DNA of 7,195 nucleotides from Acidaminococcaceae bacterium (GCA_017443165.1 JAFSOW010000233.1:1-7195), one strand, 5' to 3'; positions 1 through 6,200 are shown, counted from the stretch's first letter. Notes: a model not told the origin generated them from the letters alone. Numbers and translations: made by a program.

Positions 1-2
1 AT

Positions 3-254
3 AGCGCCGCAGAAGCAGATATATATGCGGTGAAGGCGGTGGCGTATCCGGCAAAGGATATCGGATATCTGAGACTCCTGTGTCAGACCTGTGGGATTAG
101 TCTGGATCCAGATGCAAAAATCATAAGAAAGTTTGCCGGGCCGGGTTTTTTCCTCAGGGCAAAAAATTCTCTTGGGTTGAATATACAGAGATGCGGTCAG
201 GCAATCGCGGCGTTTGGTCACGGGTTATATATCCGCCGCGGCAAGTATTTTTAG
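3..254 (+). CDS. Possible 3' end of an unrecognised gene, open from the left edge
   Basis: One plus-strand frame is open from position 3 to a TAG at 252-254, giving about 83 residues with no recognisable motif. The residues are mixed: an Ala/Lys-rich start, then two cysteines in a CQTCG stretch, then a basic end. If real, it would be the C-terminal end of a gene that begins to the left and converges on the minus-strand YitT gene, whose stop lies only six bases further on. Against it, I do not recognise the protein, codon use is less GC-rich at third positions than in the neighbours, and a minus-strand frame over the same bases is also open. It may be a degraded gene or noncoding DNA. No start codon with a ribosome binding site is visible for a shorter version. 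Confidence 0.2.
   Translation, partial: SAAEADIYAVKAVAYPAKDIGYLRLLCQTCGISLDPDAKIIRKFAGPGFFLRAKNSLGLNIQRCGQAIAAFGHGLYIRRGKYF
206..240. repeat. Inverted repeat, possible weak terminator
   Basis: CGCGGCG at 206-212 and CGCCGCG at 234-240 form a perfect 7-bp stem around a 21-base loop. On the plus strand, GCAAG and then TATTTTT follow the stem, so it could end transcription coming from the left. On the minus strand no T-run follows, so it would be a poor intrinsic terminator for the YitT gene. The long loop and offset T-run make it weak. Confidence 0.3.
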
Positions 255-260
255 TTGCAG

Positions 261-1169
261 TTACACTTTTTCTGCTTCGCCCATTTCACTCCAGCCGGTG
301 CGCAGTTCCGGCGGACGCTGCACGGTGTGGTCGGTGCGCTGGGTAAAGCCCCGGCCGAATACGTCGCTGGCGTCCTGCACGATCATGAAGGCAAAGGGGT
401 CCAGCTTTTTGACCAGCTGTTTGATCTTGGCCACCTGGGTCAGTTTGACCACGCAGAACAGCAGTTTCCTGTGCTGGTGGGTGTAGGCCCCTTCCCCTTC
501 GATGTAGGTGACGCCCCGGCCTACGATTTTGATGATTGCTTCCGCGATTTCTTCGTTACGGTCGCTGATGATGATAATATTTTTTTTGAAGTCAAAGCCG
601 TCGGTGAAGGCGTTTGACACTTTAAATACGATGAAGTATGCGGTGAGGGTGTACAGGGCCGGTTCCAGTCCGAAGAAGAAGGCGCCTGCCGTCAGCAGCA
701 CGATGTTGATCAGGAAACCGGTGGTGCCGATGCTGATGCTGTAAAATTTCTGGACGATGGCGCCGATGATATCACTGCCGCCGGTGCTGCCACCCACCCG
801 GTACAGGGTACCCAGCCCGATGCCGTGGAGTACGCCGCCGGCGATACAGCTCAGCATGGGATCGTGGACCTGTGTCAATTGCTGCAGCGGCGCGAACAGC
901 TGCAGGAAGAATGACAGGACCAGGGTGCCGTAGATGCCGCTGATAAAATAGTTGCGGCTCATCAGCTTATAGGCCAGGAAGAACAGGGGGATGTTGAAAA
1001 TAATGTTGGTGACGCTGACCTGCCAGCCGAACAGGTAGTACAGGATCATGCCCAGGCCGGTGATGCCGCCGCTTAATAAGTGGTGGGGCAGGAAGAATGC
1101 ATTCAGCGCGATGCCGGAGATACAGGTTCCCAATGTAATCGTGAGGTAACGTTTTATTTGTTTATTCAT
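261..1169 (-). CDS. YitT family membrane protein (DUF161 + DUF2179)
   Basis: This 302-residue protein has the two-part layout of the YitT family. The first ~190 residues are a multi-pass membrane domain of about five to six hydrophobic segments, with the glycine motifs GGITGLG (34-40) and GGSTGGSD (127-133) typical of the family. After a polar linker, residues ~219-274 form a soluble DUF2179 domain (GVTYIEGEGAYT and a LDPFAFMIVQDASDVFGRGF end). The family is widespread in Firmicutes. It is often guessed to be a transporter or sensor, but its substrate is not established. A tail of about 28 polar residues (275-302) follows the soluble domain. The ATG is preceded by AAGGAG on the minus strand with a 10-base gap. 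The gene stands alone, transcribed divergently from ispE; I see no strong terminator downstream of it. Confidence 0.93.
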   Translation of the reverse strand: MNKQIKRYLTITLGTCISGIALNAFFLPHHLLSGGITGLGMILYYLFGWQVSVTNIIFNIPLFFLAYKLMSRNYFISGIYGTLVLSFFLQLFAPLQQLTQVHDPMLSCIAGGVLHGIGLGTLYRVGGSTGGSDIIGAIVQKFYSISIGTTGFLINIVLLTAGAFFFGLEPALYTLTAYFIVFKVSNAFTDGFDFKKNIIIISDRNEEIAEAIIKIVGRGVTYIEGEGAYTHQHRKLLFCVVKLTQVAKIKQLVKKLDPFAFMIVQDASDVFGRGFTQRTDHTVQRPPELRTGWSEMGEAEKV

Positions 1170-1204
1170 AAATATATAGCTCCTTGTGGTAAAACATAAT
1201 TCTG

Positions 1205-1233
1205 TGTGTAACCGTTTTCAGGATATGCGTCAA
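1205..1233 (-). promoter_or_regulatory. Candidate promoter for the YitT gene
   Basis: On the minus strand a good -35 box TTGACG (plus positions 1228-1233) is followed after 17 bases by TACACA (1205-1210), a poor -10 box. It would start transcription about 30-35 bases before the YitT gene. A rival pair lies further upstream: TTGCAT, a 16-base gap, then TATGCT at plus positions 1285-1290. It overlaps the inverted repeat at 1291-1322. I cannot choose between them. Confidence 0.3.
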
Positions 1234-1290
1234 CTAATGCCGCCAACCTGACTTGATAAACAGGTCGAACAGAAAATACTTACATAGCAT

Positions 1291-1322
1291 ACCACTCCCG
1301 CAAAAAAATGCAAGGGGGTGGT
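1291..1322. repeat. 9-bp inverted repeat in the yitT/ispE intergenic region
   Basis: ACCACTCCC (1291-1299) pairs with GGGGGTGGT (1314-1322), with one T-G wobble and eight Watson-Crick pairs. The loop is A-rich and has a further GCA/TGC pairing inside. Neither strand has an immediate T-run after the stem, so it is not a standard terminator. It sits where an upstream YitT promoter would lie, so it could be a protein-binding palindrome or a 5' leader hairpin. Confidence 0.5.
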
Positions 1323-1361
1323 TTAAATTATTTGGCCAATTCTTTTTTTCTGTAGCAAATA

Positions 1362-1390
1362 TTTAAAAAATGGCTGTAATGTGCTAAAAT
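1362..1390 (+). promoter_or_regulatory. Candidate promoter for ispE
   Basis: An extended -10 element, TGC followed by TAAAAT (1385-1390), lies 17 bases after TTTAAA (1362-1367), a four-of-six match to a -35 box. Transcription would start near 1397, leaving a 5' leader of about 100 bases before ispE. The extended TG makes this the best plus-strand candidate in the region. Confidence 0.45.
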
Positions 1391-1433
1391 ATGGTAGGTA
1401 TTTTGTATACAGTATTTTTTGGCATTTGGGTAA

Positions 1434-1475
1434 GGCAATCCGGTCGGACGGTTTTCACATAACGCGCGGGTTGCC
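1434..1475 (+). promoter_or_regulatory. Possible leader hairpin before the ispE ribosome binding site
   Basis: GGCAATCC (1434-1441) can pair with GGGTTGCC (1468-1475), giving an 8-bp stem with one G-U pair and a 26-base loop. It ends nine bases before the AAGGAAA ribosome binding site at 1484-1490. It could affect ispE translation, but the stem is modest and the loop long, so chance is a fair alternative. Confidence 0.25.
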
Positions 1476-1496
1476 GAAGAGATAAGGAAATCGTGA

Positions 1497-2357
1497 ATGA
1501 AGCTGACGGAAACAGGGTATGCCAAAATCAATCTGGGGCTTGATGTATTGGGGCTGCGTCCGGACAAGTACCACGAAGTGGCCATGGTGATGCAGACGAT
1601 CAGCCTGGCGGATACGGTAACCTTTACGGAGAGTCCGGAACTGAAAGTGACCACGGACCTGGCCGGTCTGGAGGGAGGACCTTCCAACCTGGCCTGGAAG
1701 GCAGCGGTGCTTATGGGGGAGTATGCCCACCGGGAGCCGCGTGTGCATATTCACATAGAGAAAAAGGTATTCCTGGCGGCCGGGCTGGCCGGGGGAAGCA
1801 CAGATGCCGCCGCGGTGCTGCGGGGCCTGAACCGGTTCTGGGAACTGGACCTGTCCGGGGAAAAACTGGAGAGGCTGGGCGCGAAACTGGGTTCGGATGT
1901 TCCCTTCTGCGTAGCCGGGGGAACCGCGCTGGCAACCGGCCGGGGCGAGATACTGACCCCGCTGCCGGATTTACCGCCGCTGCAGCTGGTACTGGCGAAA
2001 CCGGCTCTGGAAGTTTCCACGCCCTGGGCGTACCGGGAGTTTGACAAGCAGAAAAATGTAGTCCATCCGGATATTGAAGGAATGGTTCAGGCGGTACGGG
2101 ACGGTGACGTGCAGGGTGTGCTGCGCCGCTTCGGCAACGTGCTGGAGCCGGTGACGGCAGATGCCCATCCGGAAATCCGGGAGATTCAGCGGCAGATGCT
2201 GGAGAACGGAGCGGAGCCCGCTATGATGAGCGGCAGCGGTCCTACGGTTTTCGGAATTGTAAAAGATAAAGAAACCGGCGAAAAGATTGCCGGGATATTG
2301 CAGGCGCAGCGTCTGGAAACTGCGGTTGCGTATATGACGGGGAGGAAGAATGTATGA
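1497..2357 (+). CDS. ispE: 4-diphosphocytidyl-2-C-methyl-D-erythritol kinase IspE
   Basis: IspE is a GHMP-superfamily kinase. It phosphorylates CDP-methylerythritol with ATP in the cytoplasmic MEP pathway to isopentenyl diphosphate. At 286 residues the length is normal. The N-terminal GYAKINLGLDVLG carries Lys10, and Tyr25-His26 sit in the substrate-binding YHEV motif. The glycine-rich ATP loop AAGLAGGSTDAAAVL spans 94-108, the probable catalytic base is Asp134 in GSDVPF, and the third GHMP motif MSGSGPTVFG spans 244-253. The usual proline just before the ATP loop (as in K-x-I-P) is replaced by Phe-Leu. The ATG has AAGGAAA six bases upstream. The stop codon overlaps the start of the next gene (ATGA), so the two are probably translated together. 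Identification is secure. Confidence 0.97.
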   Translation: MKLTETGYAKINLGLDVLGLRPDKYHEVAMVMQTISLADTVTFTESPELKVTTDLAGLEGGPSNLAWKAAVLMGEYAHREPRVHIHIEKKVFLAAGLAGGSTDAAAVLRGLNRFWELDLSGEKLERLGAKLGSDVPFCVAGGTALATGRGEILTPLPDLPPLQLVLAKPALEVSTPWAYREFDKQKNVVHPDIEGMVQAVRDGDVQGVLRRFGNVLEPVTADAHPEIREIQRQMLENGAEPAMMSGSGPTVFGIVKDKETGEKIAGILQAQRLETAVAYMTGRKNV

Positions 2358-3070
2358 GCGGTCATCTGGAACAGATTCGTCTGGACAGTTATAAACCTTT
2401 GCGGGAGCTGGTGTGCGAACACATCAGGGAAGCAATCATCAACGGCGTCTTCGCGCCGGGAGAACGCCTGATGGAGATCCAGATGGCGGACGAGATGGGC
2501 GTAAGCCGCACCCCGGTCCGGGAAGCGATCCGTAAGCTGGAAATGGAAGGCTTTGTGGTGATGATTCCCCGGCGTGGCACCTATGTTTCCAACATGTCCA
2601 TCAAGGATATCAACGATGTGTACGAAATCCGCATCAGCCTGGACACCCTGGCGGCGGGACTGGCAGCGGAACGCATCAGCGACGAGGAACTGGAAGAACT
2701 GCAGCGCCTGCTGGTAAAGGTGGGCAATGCCATTGAAGAAAACGACATGGCCAAAGTGGTGGAAGCGGATATCGAGTTCCACGATGTGTTATACAAGGCC
2801 AGCCGCAACGAACGGCTGCGCAACATCATTAATAATCTGCGGGAACAGATTACGGTGATCCGGGGCGTATCCATGCGCTATCCGGGGCGCCTGAAAGACA
2901 CCCAGGAAGAGCATCGCCGTCTGGTGGAAAGCATCGCGGCCCGGAATGTGGAAAGAAGTCAGGAAGCGGCCCGTATCCATCTGGAAAACGCGGAGCGGAC
3001 CCTGATGATCGCCATGTCGGAACGTAAGGGCAGCGAGGAGATTCATAATTCCCTTGCGGCAAAAAAGTGA
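2354..3070 (+). CDS. GntR-family transcriptional regulator, FadR/FCD subfamily
   Basis: This is a 238-residue DNA-binding regulator. Residues ~14-80 form the GntR winged helix-turn-helix, including PGERLMEIQMADEMGVSRTP, VREAIRKLEMEG and the wing RRGTYVSN. Residues ~88-215 form an all-helical FCD ligand domain. The usual FCD metal-binding set is in place: Asp139 and His143 in ADIEFHDVLY, His187 in EEHRRLV and His209 in ARIHLENA. A bound metal and a small carboxylate-type effector are therefore likely, but the ligand cannot be read from the sequence. The start overlaps the ispE stop by four bases and has GGAGG eight bases upstream inside ispE. Its place between isoprenoid and cell-wall precursor genes resembles the arrangement in related Firmicutes. 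Targets could include this cluster, but no clear TNGTNNNACNA-type operator stood out. Confidence 0.95.
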   Translation: MSGHLEQIRLDSYKPLRELVCEHIREAIINGVFAPGERLMEIQMADEMGVSRTPVREAIRKLEMEGFVVMIPRRGTYVSNMSIKDINDVYEIRISLDTLAAGLAAERISDEELEELQRLLVKVGNAIEENDMAKVVEADIEFHDVLYKASRNERLRNIINNLREQITVIRGVSMRYPGRLKDTQEEHRRLVESIAARNVERSQEAARIHLENAERTLMIAMSERKGSEEIHNSLAAKK

Positions 3071-3079
3071 CGGAAAACC

Positions 3080-3901
3080 ATGAATACAGAAATGACGAAA
3101 CCTGGGGAGACGCCGGTCAGACGGCGTCTCCTTAAATATGATTTGATCATCCTGGCCGGCGGGGCGGGCACGGTGACCCTGCCGGGGCAGGGGGAACGGG
3201 CCAGGGCGCTGGCGGAACTGAAGGGCCGGCGCCTGCTGGATTATATAGTAGACGGCGTGCGGGAAAGCTCGCGTGTCGCGTCCGTGGTCCTGGTGACCCA
3301 CAGCACGCATCTGGAAGCCTTTCGGCAGGCTGCTGTTCAGGGGCTTCTGTTGTGCGCCTGTGACGGCAGCATGGCGGAATGCGCGGCGGCGGCGATTCAG
3401 AAACTGCGTGAGCAGCCGGGACATGAAAATATCACAAAGGTTGCAACGGTATGTGATGACCTTCCTTTTCTGACCGGCGAAGCCCTGGACGACTTTATTG
3501 CCCGGGCAGAAGCAGCGGATGCGGACGGGGTCTATGCCATCGTGCGGAAAGAGGCCTGTCTGCGGGAGTTCCCTTCGTTGCGGCGCACGTTCTTTCATTT
3601 AAAAGAAGGCGATTTTACCGGCGGCAACGTGTCGCTGGTTTCCGTAAATCTGTTTCCGGGCTGCATCGAAAAGATGAAAGAAGTTTTTGCCCTGCGCAAG
3701 AACCCGGTGAAACTGGCAGCCTGGCTGGGTCCCCTCTTTATTCTGAAAATGCTTTTCCATCAATTGTCTCTGGAGGATGTGGAAAGAAAAGTCTCGGAGC
3801 TGTTCGGTTACCGGGGCCGGGCCGTCATTACGGATTACGCCTGCATCGGCACGGATCTGGATAAGGCGGAGGAATGGGCGGAAGCGGAAAAGTATTTGTA
3901 A
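3080..3901 (+). CDS. MobA-like NTP transferase domain protein, substrate unknown
   Basis: This 273-residue protein has the fold signature of nucleotidyltransferases of the MobA/GlmU type. LIILAGG (22-28) opens the nucleotide-binding loop, RALAELKGRRLLDYIV (42-57) corresponds to the KAL...GRPM region, and DDLPFLTGEALDDFI (126-140) is the metal-binding D-x-P segment. The C-terminal half has a FTGGN motif (179-183), a helical stretch with RKNPVKLAAWLG (206-217), and CIGTDLDK (255-262). I recall this layout from a conserved Firmicutes family of unknown function often found beside glmU. Several active-site positions depart from the norm: Arg for the usual Lys at 42, Arg for Pro at 51, and Asp in place of Gly at 126. 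The gene starts nine bases after the regulator with only a weak GGAAAA ribosome site. The ATG at 3092 is an alternative start. The first ~19 residues lie outside the domain and contain a strong hairpin in the RNA. Confidence 0.82.
   Translation: MNTEMTKPGETPVRRRLLKYDLIILAGGAGTVTLPGQGERARALAELKGRRLLDYIVDGVRESSRVASVVLVTHSTHLEAFRQAAVQGLLLCACDGSMAECAAAAIQKLREQPGHENITKVATVCDDLPFLTGEALDDFIARAEAADADGVYAIVRKEACLREFPSLRRTFFHLKEGDFTGGNVSLVSVNLFPGCIEKMKEVFALRKNPVKLAAWLGPLFILKMLFHQLSLEDVERKVSELFGYRGRAVITDYACIGTDLDKAEEWAEAEKYL
3106..3131 (+). promoter_or_regulatory. Perfect 10-bp hairpin in the first codons of the transferase gene
   Basis: GGAGACGCCG (3106-3115) and CGGCGTCTCC (3122-3131) are exact reverse complements around a six-base loop GTCAGA, with possible extra G-U pairs outside. 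The hairpin covers codons 9-18 of the nucleotidyltransferase gene. TTAAATATGATTT follows instead of a proper T-run, so it is not a standard terminator. It could damp translation or transcription downstream of the regulator gene, or protect an mRNA end. Confidence 0.6.
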
Positions 3902-3924
3902 ATCGTATAGCCTAGTAATATAAT
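3896..3924 (+). promoter_or_regulatory. Near-consensus housekeeping promoter for glmU
   Basis: TTGTAA (3896-3901) and a perfect TATAAT (3919-3924) are separated by exactly 17 bases. The -35 box contains the last codon and stop of the preceding gene. Transcription would start near 3931, inside the first of four tandem repeats, leaving a leader of about 96 bases. This would let glmU be made independently of the ispE operon. Confidence 0.65.
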
Positions 3925-3987
3925 GAAACAAACAGCTAACGAAACAAACGGCTGATGCAACAAACAGCTAAGGAAACAAATGGCAGG
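3924..3987 (+). repeat. Four tandem 16-base repeats upstream of glmU
   Basis: Four adjoining units at 3924-3939, 3940-3955, 3956-3971 and 3972-3987 follow the pattern TGAAACAAACAGCTAA. Against the first unit, the second differs at three positions, the third at one and the fourth at six. The array also reads as a 32-base unit present twice (3923-3954 and 3955-3986, four mismatches). It begins on the last base of the glmU -10 box and covers the predicted transcription start. Repeats placed there could be operator sites or part of a leader RNA. The array can also be read as two tiny ORFs joined by TGATG. Confidence 0.75.
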
Positions 3988-4026
3988 ATACTTTTGTAAG
4001 GATATAGGTTAAAGGAGAGAAAAACG

Positions 4027-4992
4027 ATGGCAAACTTAACAGCTGTAATTCTCGCGGCAGGCAAAGGCACACGGATGAAGTCCAAACTGCCCAAGGTATT
4101 GCATAAAGTAGGTGGGCATCCCATGCTGGAGCATGTGATGGACGCGGCGGAAGCGGCAGGCTGCCGTGACAACGTGGTCGTGATCGGCCACGGTGCGGAA
4201 CTGGTACGGGAACTGGTGGGCAGCCGGGCCCGGATTGCCCTGCAGGCCGAACAGCTGGGGACCGGCCATGCGGTGCTGCAGGCTGCGGATACCCTGAAAG
4301 ATTTTACCGGCACGGTGATGATCCTGTGCGGCGACACGCCGTTATTGGAAGCGGAAGAGCTGAAGAAGTTCTACGCGGAGCATGTGAAATCCGGCGCGGC
4401 GGCCACCGTAATGTCCGCCATGATGGAAGATCCCTTCGGGTACGGCCGTATCCTGCGGGACGACAACGGGGACGTGGCCGGCATCGTAGAGCAGAAAGAT
4501 GCTTCCGAAGAACAGAAGCTGATTAAGGAAATCAATACCGGCAACTACTGTGTGGAAGCCCCGCTCCTGTTTGAAGTGCTGCGGACGCTGGGCAACGATA
4601 ACGCCCAGGGCGAGTATTACCTGACGGATGTGCTGGCCAAACTGCGGGCCATGGGCAAAAAGGTGGGCGGTGTGGTCACGGCCGACAGCGAGATGATCAT
4701 GGGCGTCAACAGCCGCCGCCAGCTGGCCGAAGCGGAAAGCGTCATGCGCCGCCGCATCCTGGAAAAACTCATGGACGAAGGCGTGACCGTGATGGATCCG
4801 GCTTCTACCTTTATTGAAAAAAGTGTAAAGATTGCCCCGGATACCACCATTTATCCGTATACATGGCTGCAAGGGGAAACCGTGATCGGGGAAGATTGCG
4901 AGATTGGGCCCAATGTGCGCCTGGAAAACGTGAAAGTGGCAGACGGATGCCGTTGCGGGTTTACCCATATGCATGACTGTGAAGTTAAATAA
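4027..4992 (+). CDS. glmU: GlmU uridyltransferase, short form lacking the acetyltransferase region
   Basis: The N-terminal pyrophosphorylase domain is complete and should make UDP-GlcNAc from GlcNAc-1-phosphate and UTP in the cytoplasm. It shows LAAGKGTRMKSKLPKVL (9-25, with Lys23), QLGTGHAV (76-83), GDTPLL (102-107, metal-binding Asp103), GYGRILRD (138-145), EINTG (168-172), QGEYYLTD (194-201) and GVNSR (226-230, metal-binding Asn228). After the linker helix come only a few hexapeptide-type repeats (about 255-320), ending DCEVK. Full-length GlmU has about 450-460 residues. This one has 321, and the acetyltransferase residues known from E. coli (the Arg333, Lys351, His363 region onward) all lie in the missing part. 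The sequence after the stop shows no continuing hexapeptide pattern in any frame. Acetylation of GlcN-1-P must come from another gene if the pathway is standard. AAAGGAG lies nine bases before the ATG. Confidence 0.92.
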   Translation: MANLTAVILAAGKGTRMKSKLPKVLHKVGGHPMLEHVMDAAEAAGCRDNVVVIGHGAELVRELVGSRARIALQAEQLGTGHAVLQAADTLKDFTGTVMILCGDTPLLEAEELKKFYAEHVKSGAAATVMSAMMEDPFGYGRILRDDNGDVAGIVEQKDASEEQKLIKEINTGNYCVEAPLLFEVLRTLGNDNAQGEYYLTDVLAKLRAMGKKVGGVVTADSEMIMGVNSRRQLAEAESVMRRRILEKLMDEGVTVMDPASTFIEKSVKIAPDTTIYPYTWLQGETVIGEDCEIGPNVRLENVKVADGCRCGFTHMHDCEVK

Positions 4993-5060
4993 TAATTACG
5001 GGCAAACTTATACATAAGAAGTAAAAACCAATTAACCCTTTTTTTCCTTTAGAAAAATAC

Positions 5061-5090
5061 TTGTGGGAAACAGGGGATTTGGTATATACT
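5061..5090 (+). promoter_or_regulatory. Candidate promoter for prs
   Basis: TTGTGG (5061-5066) and TATACT (5085-5090) are separated by 18 bases. The -10 box matches at five of six positions and the -35 box at three. Transcription would start near 5097, about 70 bases before the prs ATG. The 174 bases between glmU and prs are AT-rich and include a T-run (5038-5045) without a convincing stem before it, so read-through from glmU is also possible. Confidence 0.45.
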
Positions 5091-5166
5091 AAATAGGGAT
5101 TTTCAAAAATCAGTAATTTGCGGCAAGTCATTTCAGGAATCCATGGGAGACGGGGAGGAAGTCCAA

Positions 5167-6123
5167 ATGTTGGCAAATGAAGACAAATTCAGGATTTTTA
5201 CGGGTAACGCAAATCCGGACCTGGCACGGGAGATCGCGGCTTATCTGGGAACCACGTTAGGTGATGCGGTCATCAACCGGTTTAACAACGGTGAAGTGCA
5301 GGCAATGATCAATGAAAGCGTTCGCGGCAAAGATGTGTTTATTGTCCAGCCCACATGCGGACCCATTGTCAATGACAATGTAATGGAACTGCTGATTATG
5401 GCAGACGCCTTCAAACGGGCTTCCGCCAATCATATTATCGCAGTAATTCCTTTCTACGGGTATGCCCGCCAGGACCGCAAGGCCCGGGGCCGCGAGCCCA
5501 TTACGGCCAAGCTGATGGCGGATATTCTGCAGTGCGCAGGCATTACCCGCGTGGTGACCATCGACCTGCATGCGGCCCAGATCCAGGGTTTCTTCAATAT
5601 CCCGCTGGACCATATGCCGGCAGCTCCCGTACTGGCTGATTACATTAAACAGAAAAACCTGAAGGACATGATCGTAGTTTCTCCTGACCTGGGCGGCGTA
5701 AGCCGTGCCCGTGTCTTCGCGGAACGTCTGAACTGCGGTCTGGCCATTATTGATAAACGCCGTCCGGAACCGGGCGTCGCGGAAGTCATGAACCTCATCG
5801 GCAGTGTGGAAGGCAAGACGGCCATCATGGTAGACGATATGGTAGATACGGCAGGTTCCCTGACTGAAGGCGCCAAGGCGCTGAAAAAGTTTGGGGCCAG
5901 GGAAGTCTATGCCTGCTGCACACATCCCATCCTGACAGCTCCGGCCATAAGCCGTATCGCTGCTTCGGAGATTACGGAACTGGTTGTGACCAATACCATT
6001 CCGCTGGCTCCGGAGAAAAAACACCCCAAGATCAAGGTGCTGTCTATTGCCCCGATCCTGGCAGAGACTATGCTGCGCATCTTTAACGACTGGTCTGTAA
6101 GCCAGCTGTTTGAAGAGGTATAA
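5167..6123 (+). CDS. prs: Ribose-phosphate pyrophosphokinase (PRPP synthase)
   Basis: Prs transfers pyrophosphate from ATP to ribose-5-phosphate to make PRPP for purines, pyrimidines, histidine, tryptophan and NAD. With the ATG at 5167 the protein has 318 residues, the usual length. RQDRKARGREPITAKL (101-116) binds ATP, DLHAAQIQGFF (133-143) is the family signature with the metal-site His135, DKRRPEPGVAEVMN (196-209) is the catalytic flexible loop with Lys197 and Arg199, and VDDMVDTAGSL (222-232) is the PRPP-binding loop. The start at 5167 is preferred because GGGGAGGAA lies about eight bases before it. An in-frame ATG at 5143 would add eight residues but has only a poorly spaced AGGA. Small departures such as RFNNGE for RFSDGE do not touch the active site. 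Confidence 0.97.
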   Translation: MLANEDKFRIFTGNANPDLAREIAAYLGTTLGDAVINRFNNGEVQAMINESVRGKDVFIVQPTCGPIVNDNVMELLIMADAFKRASANHIIAVIPFYGYARQDRKARGREPITAKLMADILQCAGITRVVTIDLHAAQIQGFFNIPLDHMPAAPVLADYIKQKNLKDMIVVSPDLGGVSRARVFAERLNCGLAIIDKRRPEPGVAEVMNLIGSVEGKTAIMVDDMVDTAGSLTEGAKALKKFGAREVYACCTHPILTAPAISRIAASEITELVVTNTIPLAPEKKHPKIKVLSIAPILAETMLRIFNDWSVSQLFEEV

Positions 6124-6135
6124 GAGGATTTTATC

Positions 6136-6176
6136 AGGCTCCGTGTCACGGTATGCGGAGCCTTTCTTTTATTTTT
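6136..6176 (+). terminator. Rho-independent terminator after prs
   Basis: AGGCTCCG (6136-6143) pairs perfectly with CGGAGCCT (6156-6163) around a 12-base loop, followed at once by TTTCTTTTATTTTT. It begins 12 bases after the prs stop. This is the clearest terminator in the window and argues that the deacetylase gene downstream starts from its own promoter or from read-through. Confidence 0.88.
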
Positions 6177-6200
6177 AGTTTGGTAATTAAGGTAGTTTTT

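Larger units (their letters stand above)
1170..1496. other. Divergent intergenic region between yitT-like gene and ispE
   Basis: This AT-rich stretch of 327 bases contains no convincing gene. It holds candidate promoters in both directions, a 9-bp inverted repeat around a run of seven A (1291-1322), a smaller inverted repeat ACCTG/CAGGT near 1246-1265, and a stem-forming pair just before the ispE ribosome binding site (1434-1475). I found no tRNA-like or recognisable riboswitch core. Confidence 0.7.

Noticed and set aside
132..163. TTTGCC/GGCAAA pairing as a terminator for the YitT gene
   Set aside because: On the minus strand the T-run precedes the stem instead of following it.
2..221. Minus-strand frame open through the left edge, possibly starting at a GTG
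   Set aside because: No ribosome binding site, no recognisable protein, and a Cys/Arg-rich makeup that looks like the antisense of other sequence.
3923..3999. Two tiny ORFs as real leader peptides of glmU
   Set aside because: Neither has a ribosome binding site, and the first ATG overlaps the -10 box, so it would lie upstream of the predicted transcript. Kept only as a remark on the repeats.
4342..4974. Long minus-strand ORFs opposite glmU, prs, the deacetylase and the regulator
   Set aside because: They are the expected antisense shadows of GC-rich genes, with His/Arg-rich products and no family resemblance.
5038..5050. T-run after glmU as a Rho-independent terminator
   Set aside because: No GC-rich stem precedes it. 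Only a weak A-T pairing or a 3-bp GGG/CCC pairing is possible.
5143..5166. Upstream ATG as the start of prs
   Set aside because: The strong GGAGG site lies between this ATG and the one at 5167, and the 5167 start gives the family's normal length.
6153..6200. Longer N-terminus for the deacetylase
   Set aside because: It would begin inside the prs terminator hairpin and has no ribosome binding site.
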